Shown in pieces: positions 37,587 through 45,787 of a stretch of 53,682 nucleotides of DNA. The DNA is taken from positions 1 through 53,682 of the forward strand of contig NZ_LT635845.1 in NCBI RefSeq assembly GCF_900128485.1, in the 5' to 3' direction. Made by a program: the position numbers and the translations under genes. The notes under the pieces are model-generated. The model did no database searches, was not told the origin of the DNA, and saw nothing but the letters and a program-made list of their open reading frames with translations. The DNA comes from Duodenibacillus massiliensis. GTDB lineage: Bacteria > Pseudomonadota > Gammaproteobacteria > Burkholderiales > Burkholderiaceae_F. The number at the start of each line of letters is the position of its first letter. Within the stretch, counting starts at the first letter, position 1.

Positions 37587-40094
37587 TCAGCTTTTTGCCG
37601 CCGTTTTTCTGCGCGTGGTTTTTCCTGCAGTTTTGCCTGCGGCTTTTCCGGCCGCCGGGCGCTCCTCAAACTCAAACCCGATCTTGCCGGTCTTTTTATC
37701 GAGCACCAGATAGGCCTTGAACTTACGGTGGCTGCGGTTGGAGACAAAGCCCGTCAGAAGGCTTGATTTTCCTTCCGTCAGGATCTTTTCGAGCTCTGCG
37801 GGCTCCAACGGCTGCTGCAGAATCACACGCCCGCAGCGGAAGTCACAGGTCTTGGCGCCGAGTGTGTTTTCACAGAAGTAAGAGGCAGCACCCGCGCGCA
37901 CGCGACCTCCGCACTTGGGACAGACCCCCACGACCGGCAGCTCGGACACATCCGTGCCGTCGTCTTCTTTTTCACGGTCGCCGAAGTCAAACTCAAGCGC
38001 GTTGTCGGCATTAAGGCGCAGCAGGGCGGAAAAGGGCCGCCCCATCTTGCTGATAAAACCGTTTAAAGGTCCGATCTGACGCTTTTCAAGCAGCTCCTCA
38101 ACTTCAGCCGGCTCGAATGTACGTCCGGCCGGGTGCTTGCTGATATGGAAATCGCAGTCCGGATTCGTGCAGGCAAAGCCGCGGTAGTTTTCCACCACGG
38201 CACCGCCGCACTTCGGACACGGATGCTTGATGTGCACGGGATGCTCGACCGGCACATCGTCCCCCTTGTACTGTTTGGCCGAATCCACAATGCCCGTGGT
38301 CATCCGGCGGATTTCATTCATGAACTCTTCGCGCGAGAGACGGCCCTTTTCAATCTGCGAGAGCTTGTACTCCCACTCACCGGTGAGTTTCGGATCCGAA
38401 AGCGCGGAAATTCCCAGGCCCTTTAAAAGCGAAAAGAGCTGCTGGGCCTTGGCGGTGGGCCGCAGTTCACGGCCTTCGCGCAGCATGTAGTTCTGATCAA
38501 TCAGGTTTTCAATGATGGCAGCCCGCGTGGCCGGCGTACCGAGCCCTTTTTCAGCCATGGCGTCACGCAGTTCACCCTCGGAGACAAGTTTTCCTGCGCC
38601 TTCCATTGCGGACAAAAGCGTTGCTTCGGTATAGCGGGCCGGAGGTTTCGTCTGAAACGCGTCCGACTGAATATGGTCCGTCAGAACCTCCGCGGCGCCC
38701 TGCAGCGCGGCGAGGTCTTCCCCTCCCCCGGCCTTGCCGTAAATCTCAAGCCAGCCGGCTTTGACGAGAACTTTACCTTCGGTCTTAAAGCTGTCCTCAC
38801 CCACCTTTGTGATGCGGGTTGTGACGTCATACTCGGCAGCCGGATAAAACACCGCCATGAAACGGCGGACAACAAGGTCATAGACCTTCTGTTCAGCTTC
38901 CGTGAGCGCCGAAGCCGGCGGCTGCAGGGTCGGAATAATGGCAAAGTGATCGCTGATTTTTGAATTATCAAAAATACGGCGGGAGGGCTTCACCCAGTTA
39001 TTCTGCAAAATGCCCTGAGCGTAAGGCGCAAAAGCCGGTGAGTGCGCCACGACCGCAAGCGTGTCGCGCACCGTGCCGAGATAGTCCTCCGGCAATGCCC
39101 GGCTGTCGGTTCTCGGGTAGGTAAGTGCCTTGTGCTTTTCGTAAAGCGCCTGGGCAATAGAAAGCGTGGTCTTTGCGGAAAATCCGAACTTATTGTTGGC
39201 TTCACGCTGCAGACTTGTGAGGTCAAAAAGCTGTGGAGAAAGCTGCGTTGTGCGCTTACTGGACTCCGTTACCGTCCCCTTTTTCCCGCGGCAGCGTGCC
39301 ACAACAGCCTCAGCCGCATCCCGGGAAAAAAGACGCTCGGCCTTTAATTCCGGATACTTCGGATCCTTCTTAAATTCTGCGTCAAACCAACGGCCGCTGT
39401 AAGAGCCGCCCGCAAAGGAAAAGTCGGCATTAACCTCCCAGTAATCCTTCGGCTTAAACGCGCGGATTTCATTTTCTCTCTGCACCACGATCGCAAGCGT
39501 CGGCGTCTGCACGCGACCGACCGTTGTCAGGAAAAAGCCGCCGCCCTGACTGTTAAAGGCAGTCATCGCGCGCGTACCGTTGATGCCGACAAGCCAGTCA
39601 GCTTCCGAACGGGATTTTGCGGCTTCCGCCAGAGGCTGCATTTCTTCATCACTGCGAAGGTTATGCATGGCCTCACGGATGGCGCCCGGCGTCATTGACT
39701 GCAACCACAGGCGCTTAATCGGCTTTTTTGCCTTCGTTGCCTGCATGATGTAGCGGAAAATCAGCTCCCCTTCACGCCCCGCATCGCATGCGTTGACGAT
39801 GGTGCCGACATCACTGCGGCGGATGAGTTTGCCGAGGTTTTTCAGTTTTTCTGCCGACTTGGCGATGGGCTTGAGATCAAATTCCGGCGGCAGCACGGGC
39901 AGATGTGCAAAAGTCCACTTGCCGCGCTTGACTTCATACTTTTCCGGGCAGGCAAGCTCCAGAAGGTGCCCGAGGGCATTGCCGACGATGTATTCATCGC
40001 CTTCGTAATAGTCGCCGTTTTTCTTCATTCCCCCGATCACACGGGCGATGTCCGTGGCAACCGAGGGCTTTTCCGCAATAATGAGTGTTTTCAT
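37587..40094 (-). CDS. topB: DNA topoisomerase III (type IA)
   Basis: An 835-residue type IA topoisomerase. The Toprim domain begins MKTLIIAEKPSVATDIAR, with DAGREGE for metal binding. The core has TTVGRVQTPTLAIV, and the active-site Tyr lies in LTYPRTDSRALP near residue 330. Two zinc-ribbon-like segments follow (CPKCGGAVVENY with CTNPDCDF, and CPKCGGRVRAG). The C-terminus is Lys/Ala/Thr-rich, probably for DNA contact. Start is the ATG at 40094. A terminator-like hairpin lies just 31 bases upstream, so its expression may be attenuated. Confidence 0.95.
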   Translation of the reverse strand: MKTLIIAEKPSVATDIARVIGGMKKNGDYYEGDEYIVGNALGHLLELACPEKYEVKRGKWTFAHLPVLPPEFDLKPIAKSAEKLKNLGKLIRRSDVGTIVNACDAGREGELIFRYIMQATKAKKPIKRLWLQSMTPGAIREAMHNLRSDEEMQPLAEAAKSRSEADWLVGINGTRAMTAFNSQGGGFFLTTVGRVQTPTLAIVVQRENEIRAFKPKDYWEVNADFSFAGGSYSGRWFDAEFKKDPKYPELKAERLFSRDAAEAVVARCRGKKGTVTESSKRTTQLSPQLFDLTSLQREANNKFGFSAKTTLSIAQALYEKHKALTYPRTDSRALPEDYLGTVRDTLAVVAHSPAFAPYAQGILQNNWVKPSRRIFDNSKISDHFAIIPTLQPPASALTEAEQKVYDLVVRRFMAVFYPAAEYDVTTRITKVGEDSFKTEGKVLVKAGWLEIYGKAGGGEDLAALQGAAEVLTDHIQSDAFQTKPPARYTEATLLSAMEGAGKLVSEGELRDAMAEKGLGTPATRAAIIENLIDQNYMLREGRELRPTAKAQQLFSLLKGLGISALSDPKLTGEWEYKLSQIEKGRLSREEFMNEIRRMTTGIVDSAKQYKGDDVPVEHPVHIKHPCPKCGGAVVENYRGFACTNPDCDFHISKHPAGRTFEPAEVEELLEKRQIGPLNGFISKMGRPFSALLRLNADNALEFDFGDREKEDDGTDVSELPVVGVCPKCGGRVRAGAASYFCENTLGAKTCDFRCGRVILQQPLEPAELEKILTEGKSSLLTGFVSNRSHRKFKAYLVLDKKTGKIGFEFEERPAAGKAAGKTAGKTTRRKTAAKS

Positions 40095-40125
40095 GTCAAT
40101 GATTCTGGGCCAAAGGCACCGGCCG

Positions 40126-40154
40126 AAAAAAGAACGGCAGCACACCGGCTGCCG
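40126..40154 (-). terminator. Terminator or attenuator between dprA and topB
   Basis: On the minus strand a perfect 7-base stem CGGCAGC-N6-GCTGCCG (40154-40135) is followed by TTCTTTTTT (to 40126). It stands between the dprA stop (40267) and the topB start (40094). The space left for a separate topB promoter downstream of it is too small. Confidence 0.75.
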
Positions 40155-40266
40155 GGGTCTTTCCTTGCCCTCCTGACTGCCTTTTTCGGCGCTGCTCCTT
40201 TTTTCAGGATATCAACTTTTGCCGCCGCGTGATAACCGCAACAGAGCGTAAAAGTGCTTATTTACC

Positions 40267-41172
40267 TCAGTCCAGGCGCAGATCTGCCTTCAGATCATCA
40301 ATATTTTCGACCAGGCGCGCGCCCTCCCGGATGAGCTGATGATTACCCTTATACAGCGGCGAGTGAACCGACCCTGGCAGGGCCGCCACATCCCGTCCGA
40401 GGTTACCTGCCTCACGGGCCAGTCCGAGGATTGTGCTGCGGCGCTCAGCCTGAATCACCAAAAGAGCGCGGCTCAGAGCCGCGGCAAGCCACCGGCAGCG
40501 TCCGCGGCTTACGTCTGTTGCACCGGTTCCGGGGAATTCCGCCGTCACGATGAGTCCGTTGCTCTCGACGGCTTCATAGGCCCGCAGCCTTTGAGCTGAA
40601 ACCCTGTCAGGGCCGCCTGCCGAACACACGATGATGCCGAGCCCCGGACGGGCGGCAGCACTCACCAGTACCTTTTCAGCAGCCGTCTCAAGAAATGAAA
40701 CGGGCACCACGCCTGAAGCCGACAGTGCCGCAGCAAAATCAGCCGCATTCTCCTGTCCCTCTTTGTCGGCCGCTGCGGTAACGGCAAGGAGCACTCGTTC
40801 TTTTCTCAGAAGCGCTCTTTGCCCGCGGATAAAAAGCAGCGCCGGCGGTTCCCCCGCATGAATCAGTGCCTGCGGATAATCGTCATCGGTAAGAACCACG
40901 ATATCGGCTGAAGGCGCACTTTCAAGCCAGTTAAAACTTTTCTGCGCCGTTTCCTCAGTCTGCATCGAAAGCAGTGCGGCGGCATCGTCCATCCCGATCA
41001 CTTTTGCAAGCAGCCGTTTCGGCGCGTCAAAAACATCCTCCGGCGTGCCGAAAGACCGGATCAGCGCCGTCACGGCGCGCACATTGCCTCCGAAAACACA
41101 GGCAATTTTGAGCCAGGCAAGAATCTCCTCTCGGCTTTTGCCGCCTTTTTCTGCTTTATCTATGGTTTCCAT
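40267..41172 (-). CDS. dprA: Divergent DprA-like DNA-processing protein
   Basis: About 301 residues, shorter than typical DprA (360-380). The N-terminal helical domain (EEILAWLKIACVFGGNVRAVTALIRSFG) and the C-terminal Rossmann end (AREAGNLGRDVAALPGSVHSPLYKGNHQLIREGARLVENIDDL) are clear. In the core, the usual GSR, SGLARGID and RNRII motifs are replaced (LLAVTAAADK, PVSFLETAAEK, GRCRWLAAAL), so normal ssDNA binding and RecA loading are doubtful. The ATG at 41172 is preferred to an upstream TTG. It is divergent from def with 77 bases between. Confidence 0.8.
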   Translation of the reverse strand: METIDKAEKGGKSREEILAWLKIACVFGGNVRAVTALIRSFGTPEDVFDAPKRLLAKVIGMDDAAALLSMQTEETAQKSFNWLESAPSADIVVLTDDDYPQALIHAGEPPALLFIRGQRALLRKERVLLAVTAAADKEGQENAADFAAALSASGVVPVSFLETAAEKVLVSAAARPGLGIIVCSAGGPDRVSAQRLRAYEAVESNGLIVTAEFPGTGATDVSRGRCRWLAAALSRALLVIQAERRSTILGLAREAGNLGRDVAALPGSVHSPLYKGNHQLIREGARLVENIDDLKADLRLD

Positions 41173-41249
41173 CAGCGGTTTTATACCTGTAGAACACTGT
41201 ATTTGCTGTATTCTGTCAGCCAACGCGAATTTTTTCTGGAGACAACTCC

Positions 41250-41780
41250 GTGGCTTTACTGCCTATCGTACAGTACCCCGATCCCCGGTTGGCCGAAAAG
41301 GCGCAGCCGGTGACCGAGTTCAATGATGAATTAAAACAATTGGCCGCCGACATGGCCGAGACGATGTACGCCGCACCGGGCGTGGGGCTTGCCGCCCCCC
41401 AGATCGGCAAACTCATCCGTATGATGGTCGTGGATATCAGTGAAGACAAAAACGACCTGAGAGTTTTCGTTAACCCGGTAATTGAGCCGCTTTCCGATGA
41501 AGTCGTTGACTGTGAGGAAGGCTGTCTGTCGCTGCCCGGCGTCTATGAGAAAGTAGAGCGCCCCGCCCGCGTCCTCATCAAGGCACAGGACCTCGACGGT
41601 AAACCCTTTGAGATGGAATGCGATGAACTGATGAGTGTCTGCGTTCAGCACGAAACAGACCACTTAAACGGCATCGTATTCGTGGACCACTTAAGCCGCC
41701 TGAAAAAGAGCCGCACCGTCGCTAAGCTTGCCAAACTGCGGCGTGAGAAAGCCCGCGAAGCCAAGGAAAAAAGACAGTAA
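41250..41780 (+). CDS. def: Peptide deformylase
   Basis: A 176-residue metalloenzyme that removes the N-formyl group from nascent proteins. Motif 1 GVGLAAPQIG, motif 2 EGCLSLPG (metal ligand Cys92) and motif 3 QHETDHLNG (His134 and His138 ligands, Glu135 catalytic) are intact. The GTG start at 41250 has GGAGA about eight bases upstream. It is separated from fmt, its usual operon partner, by a convergent hydrolase gene here. Confidence 0.97.
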   Translation: MALLPIVQYPDPRLAEKAQPVTEFNDELKQLAADMAETMYAAPGVGLAAPQIGKLIRMMVVDISEDKNDLRVFVNPVIEPLSDEVVDCEEGCLSLPGVYEKVERPARVLIKAQDLDGKPFEMECDELMSVCVQHETDHLNGIVFVDHLSRLKKSRTVAKLAKLRREKAREAKEKRQ

Positions 41781-41810
41781 TGCATCAGGCCTTACTCTGC
41801 TAACCGTTAC

Positions 41811-41841
41811 AAAAGCGCACCCGTAGCCGGCGTGCGCTTTT
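41811..41841. terminator. Bidirectional terminator between def and the alpha/beta hydrolase gene
   Basis: AAAAGCGCAC (41811-41820) pairs perfectly with GTGCGCTTTT (41832-41841). It has a T-run on each strand, so it can end both convergent transcripts. The right arm touches the stop codon of the hydrolase gene. Confidence 0.85.
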
Positions 41842-42749
41842 TACTTGGCGGAAAAGTCCGGTCCCGCTCCGTAACAGTGGGCCGCGACAGCACGGGCAAT
41901 CTCATCGATATGAGCAGGGGGCAGGTCGTGCCCCATGCCTTCAATGCCTAAAAACCGGGCACCCCGGATGTTTTTGGCAATTTCCATACCGGCAGCCTTC
42001 GGCAGCAGCGGATCCGCCAGTCCGTGCACCACGAGCGCAGGAACAAAAAGCTGCCGCAGGGCCTTTACGCGGTTACCGGAGGCAAGAATCGCCATGAGCT
42101 GCCGGGCCGTGGCTTTTTCCGGATCTTTTTGCTGAGCCGCCGCCCTGAGGACCGCATCCAGATAATCGTCCGGGTACGTATTTCCCTTCGTTCCGATCAC
42201 GGCAAAAAGTTTTCTCAGTGCCTCTCTGGCTTCGGCCGCGTCAGCGGGCGGCTTTGACGCAGGCAAAACCGCTGCCACGGCCTTAAGTTTTCCCAGGCCT
42301 GTTCTCGGATTTCCGCAAGCCGTTGACATACAGACAAGAGACCTCACGCGCTGCGGCGCCTCAATGGCCATACACTGAGCGATCATGCCGCCCATGGAAA
42401 TTCCTGCCACGGCCGCCTTTTCCAGTCCGAGCCTATCCATCAGTGCAAACACATCGGCGGCCATGTCTTCGAGCCGATAAGGCGCCTTAACCCGGCAGCC
42501 GATCAGATAACGGGCAATGGCGCACACAACCTGCCGGCGGCTCACGTCTCCTTCTGCGGCGGGGCTTGCCCCGCTGTCACGGTTATCCGGAACGATCACA
42601 TACAGGCCGCCCTGCACCAGATCAGCAATAAACTGCCGCGGCCAGGCTGCCGCAGGCGTACCGAGCCCCATCAGAAGAATGATCGGCGGCAGATGCGGGT
42701 CACCGTAAGTTTTATAGGCCAAATCCACAATCTGATTCTGCTCTGACAC
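41841..42749 (-). CDS. Alpha/beta hydrolase
   Basis: A 302-residue alpha/beta-fold hydrolase. The nucleophile elbow is GISMGG (Ser), with an oxyanion-hole LLMGLG after strand 3, DNRDSGAS, the acid in HGLADPLLP and the His in GMGHDLPP. The DNRDSG pattern is shared with the RdmC/aclacinomycin methylesterase-like and haloperoxidase-like groups, but no substrate can be assigned. The GTG start at 42749 has GGTGG six bases upstream. It is inserted between def and fmt in the opposite direction. Confidence 0.88.
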   Translation of the reverse strand: MSEQNQIVDLAYKTYGDPHLPPIILLMGLGTPAAAWPRQFIADLVQGGLYVIVPDNRDSGASPAAEGDVSRRQVVCAIARYLIGCRVKAPYRLEDMAADVFALMDRLGLEKAAVAGISMGGMIAQCMAIEAPQRVRSLVCMSTACGNPRTGLGKLKAVAAVLPASKPPADAAEAREALRKLFAVIGTKGNTYPDDYLDAVLRAAAQQKDPEKATARQLMAILASGNRVKALRQLFVPALVVHGLADPLLPKAAGMEIAKNIRGARFLGIEGMGHDLPPAHIDEIARAVAAHCYGAGPDFSAK

Positions 42750-42909
42750 TTTTGTCCACCGGATAAACGAACAATACTGTTGCCTGCGAGACTAGCAGAA
42801 ACGTCCGTATTGTGACGGTTGTGCAGGTACAATTTCCCGCTGAAGTTTCTTTCCCCGGAAGTCCCCGGACACCGGCATTTTCTGCCGGTTCTTCTCAGAG
42901 AGTTCACGT

Positions 42910-43869
42910 ATGCGCATTGCCTTTGCTGGAACGCCTGCTTTTGCCGCCGCCGCTTTATCCGCACTGCATGAGGCCGGTCACGAAATCGTGTTGGTGCTCA
43001 CACAGCCGGACAGACCGAGCGGACGCGGCATGAAGCTGCATCCGAGTGCCGTCAAAACTGTTGCCGTGTCCTTGGGACTTCCGGTTCTCACTCCGGTGAC
43101 GCTGTCGGTGAAAAAGTCGCCCGAAGAAGCCGAAGAAGCCCTTAAAGCGCTGGAAAACTGCGGCTGCGACGTGTTTGTTGTGGCTGCCTACGGACTGATC
43201 CTGCCGCAGCGGGCTTTAGACGCTGCCAAGGGCATCGGCGCCGACGGCACGATCCGCAGCATCAACATTCATGCTTCGCTTCTGCCGCGTTGGCGGGGCG
43301 CCGCGCCCATCACCCGGGCCATTGAATCGCAGGACGCGCAGACCGGCATCACGCTTATGAAGATGGATGCGGGGCTTGACACCGGCGACATGATTGAAAG
43401 CCGCGCCGTGGAAATTACGGCAACGGATACCTCAGAGACTCTGACGGAAAAGCTCACGCAACTCGGCGCCCGGATGATCACTGACGCCCTTTCGCGTCCG
43501 GCCGGGCTGATGGCAGCGGCTCAGCCCGCTGAAGGCGTGACCTACGCTCACAAGATCCTTAAGTCCGAAAGCCCGGTTGACTGGACAAAAAGTGCGGAAG
43601 AAATCGCCGCCCGTATCCGGGCTTTCTGCCCCTTCCCCGGCTCGACCGCACAGCGTAACGGTGAAACGTTCAAAATCTGGTTTGCCGGCGTCTGCAGCGG
43701 TCAGGGACATCCCGGGGAAGTCCTCAGCTGCTCTGCCGACGGCGTCGTGATTGCCTGCGGCAGCGGTGCAGTCTGCTGCACCCGGCTTCAGCGACCGGGT
43801 AAACCCGCCGTTGCCGCCCAGGCCTTTATTCAGAGTTCAGGCATTCAGCCCGGTGAGGTGCTCTCATGA
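42910..43869 (+). CDS. fmt: Methionyl-tRNA formyltransferase
   Basis: A 319-residue enzyme that formylates initiator Met-tRNA using 10-formyl-THF. The N-terminal MRIAFAGTPAFAAAAL and the formyl-binding signature INIHASLLPRWRGAAPI (near residue 120) are intact. The C-terminal OB-fold domain is present. The ATG start is at 42910, and the 3' end overlaps rsmB by four bases (ATGA). It is the first gene of a rightward fmt-rsmB-DUF4390-NtrY operon, with a TACAAT (around 42828) as a possible -10. Confidence 0.96.
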   Translation: MRIAFAGTPAFAAAALSALHEAGHEIVLVLTQPDRPSGRGMKLHPSAVKTVAVSLGLPVLTPVTLSVKKSPEEAEEALKALENCGCDVFVVAAYGLILPQRALDAAKGIGADGTIRSINIHASLLPRWRGAAPITRAIESQDAQTGITLMKMDAGLDTGDMIESRAVEITATDTSETLTEKLTQLGARMITDALSRPAGLMAAAQPAEGVTYAHKILKSESPVDWTKSAEEIAARIRAFCPFPGSTAQRNGETFKIWFAGVCSGQGHPGEVLSCSADGVVIACGSGAVCCTRLQRPGKPAVAAQAFIQSSGIQPGEVLS

Positions 43870-45176
43870 CAAGCATTGCCTTTCGGCGCTCTCTGAAGCT
43901 CACGGCCGATGCACTGCAGCTGATGCGCACCGGCTCAACACTTGAAAAAGCCCTGTCAGCTGCGTGCGCTCAGGCCAGGCCTGAAGAAAAAGCAGCCGTT
44001 CAGTCCATGCTTTACTCCTGTGCCCGCCGCGCCTACCTGTGTGAAGCCCTGATTGATCAGCTCGCGCAGAGACCTCCGCTTCCCGCGGTGCGTAATCTCC
44101 TTTCTGCGGGCTTATGCGCGCTCTGCGATTTTCCGCAGAAAAGTTATGCCATTCTCAACGAGGCTGTGACGGCAGCCAAAGCCGATCCGGAAACGGCGCC
44201 TGCCGCGGGCTTCATCAATGCCTGTCTGCGGCGCTTTACCCGCGAGGCCGAAAAACTCACGGACTTTGTAAACCGCGATCCCTGCGTGCGTTTTAATGCG
44301 CCGCGCTGGTGGATTGAGCGTCTTGACCGGGAATTCGGCCGTGCGGCTGCCGATGAAATTTTGGCCGTACAGAAGAAAAAACCGCCGCTCACGGTCCGGG
44401 TGAACCGCCGCAGAACGACCGTTTCCGCCTGGTGTGAAACAGCCCGCAGTCAGGGGCTTACGGTCGCTGCCGTGGAAAATGAAGCCGTGGTCATTAATGA
44501 GGCCGTGCCTGTCGGAAAAATTCCGGGCTTTAACGAAGGGCTCGTCAGCATTCAGGATGCCGGCGCACAGCTTGCCGCGCATCTTCTGGCGCCTGAAAAC
44601 GGAGACCGGATACTGGACGCGTGCGCTGCACCCGGCGGCAAAACAGCACATCTTCTGGAACTGGCTGATTGCTCAGTAACGGCGCTTGAAGTCGATCCCC
44701 TGCGCGCCGGCAGAATCACGGAAAATCTGGACAGACTCGGTCTTACGGCCGAAGTCCGCACCGCTGACGCCGCTGACACCGCCTCCTGGTGGGATAAGCG
44801 CCCCTTTGACCGCATATTGCTTGATGCCCCGTGCACCGCAAGCGGCATCGTCCGGCGTCACCCCGACATTGTGCTTTCGAGAACCCCGAAAGACATCGCT
44901 TCGTTGGCAAAGCAACAGTATCGGCTTCTTGAAGCACTGTGGCCGTGCCTAAAGGTTGGCGGAAAGCTGCTCTATGCCGTATGCTCAGTATTTGAGGAAG
45001 AAGGCCGCGGCCAGGTCAGATCCTTTCTTTCCCGGCACGCTGATGCAGACATCGTCAAAACGGCCTGCGGGGCTGAACTGCTGACGCTCATGCCGCACGA
45101 ATCCGGAAAGGATTCCTACGGCTTTGCCGGTCCGCATGACGGCTTCTTCTATGCCCTCATAACAAAGCTTGACTGA
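43866..45176 (+). CDS. rsmB: 16S rRNA (cytosine-967-C5)-methyltransferase
   Basis: A 436-residue SAM-dependent RNA m5C methyltransferase. An N-terminal NusB-like RNA-binding domain (about residues 1-140) precedes the catalytic part. The SAM-binding motif DACAAPGGKTAHLLEL is clear. Two catalytic cysteines are seen: LDAPCTASG (nucleophile-region motif IV) and YAVCSVFEEE (motif VI; YATCS is common). It overlaps fmt by four bases and precedes the DUF4390 gene by eight bases. Confidence 0.96.
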   Translation: MTSIAFRRSLKLTADALQLMRTGSTLEKALSAACAQARPEEKAAVQSMLYSCARRAYLCEALIDQLAQRPPLPAVRNLLSAGLCALCDFPQKSYAILNEAVTAAKADPETAPAAGFINACLRRFTREAEKLTDFVNRDPCVRFNAPRWWIERLDREFGRAAADEILAVQKKKPPLTVRVNRRRTTVSAWCETARSQGLTVAAVENEAVVINEAVPVGKIPGFNEGLVSIQDAGAQLAAHLLAPENGDRILDACAAPGGKTAHLLELADCSVTALEVDPLRAGRITENLDRLGLTAEVRTADAADTASWWDKRPFDRILLDAPCTASGIVRRHPDIVLSRTPKDIASLAKQQYRLLEALWPCLKVGGKLLYAVCSVFEEEGRGQVRSFLSRHADADIVKTACGAELLTLMPHESGKDSYGFAGPHDGFFYALITKLD

Positions 45177-45184
45177 CTGCCGCC

Positions 45185-45778
45185 ATGATTTCGCGCCGTG
45201 CGCTCTGTACCGGTATTGCCCTGTCGCCGATTCTGTTGTCGGCAGGCACGTCCGTGCGCGCAGCAACGGCAGAAGTACAGCTGATGCAGGCAGGGCTTGA
45301 GCGCATCGTGCGGGATACAACGCCCGGACTTTACCTGACGGCCGACTGGGAGTTTGATCTTCCTGACGGTCTTGTCGACAGTCTTCGACGCGGCATCGCC
45401 CTTTATTTTCTCTACGAATTCAGACTGGAGAAGCCCCGCTGGTACTGGATGGACAAAACGGTTACGTCCTCCCAGCTCGTGCAGCGTATCGGCTACAGCC
45501 CGCTCTCACGTCAGTACCGCTTCTCCCGGGGCGGTCTCACGCAGTCGTTCGGGACGCTTGAAGAAGTCCTTCCGCTCTTAAAACACATCGGCGACTGGCG
45601 GGTGGCTGATGCCAATGCCGTTGACGACACAGACAAATTCATTGCCGAAACGAAAATGAGCCTTGATGTCTCCCGTCTGCCAAAGCCGCTTCAGGTCAGT
45701 ATCGGCGGCAATTCCGACTGGGCTGTTGAAAGCAGCTGGGAAGAAATCCCTCTTACGGCTGCGCTTACGAGACGCTAG
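45185..45778 (+). CDS. DUF4390 domain protein
   Basis: A 197-residue exported protein of unknown function. The N-terminus is a signal sequence with twin arginines (ISRRALCTGIALSPILLSAGTSVRA), ending at an AxA site. The remainder matches DUF4390: YLTADWEFDLPDGLVDSL, YEFRLEKPRWYWMD and RQYRFSRGGLTQSF. In Betaproteobacteria this gene commonly precedes an NtrY-like kinase, so a sensory or envelope role has been supposed, but nothing here proves it. It starts eight bases after rsmB and is nine bases before the kinase gene. Confidence 0.85.
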   Translation: MISRRALCTGIALSPILLSAGTSVRAATAEVQLMQAGLERIVRDTTPGLYLTADWEFDLPDGLVDSLRRGIALYFLYEFRLEKPRWYWMDKTVTSSQLVQRIGYSPLSRQYRFSRGGLTQSFGTLEEVLPLLKHIGDWRVADANAVDDTDKFIAETKMSLDVSRLPKPLQVSIGGNSDWAVESSWEEIPLTAALTRR

Positions 45779-45787
45779 GAGTCTTTT

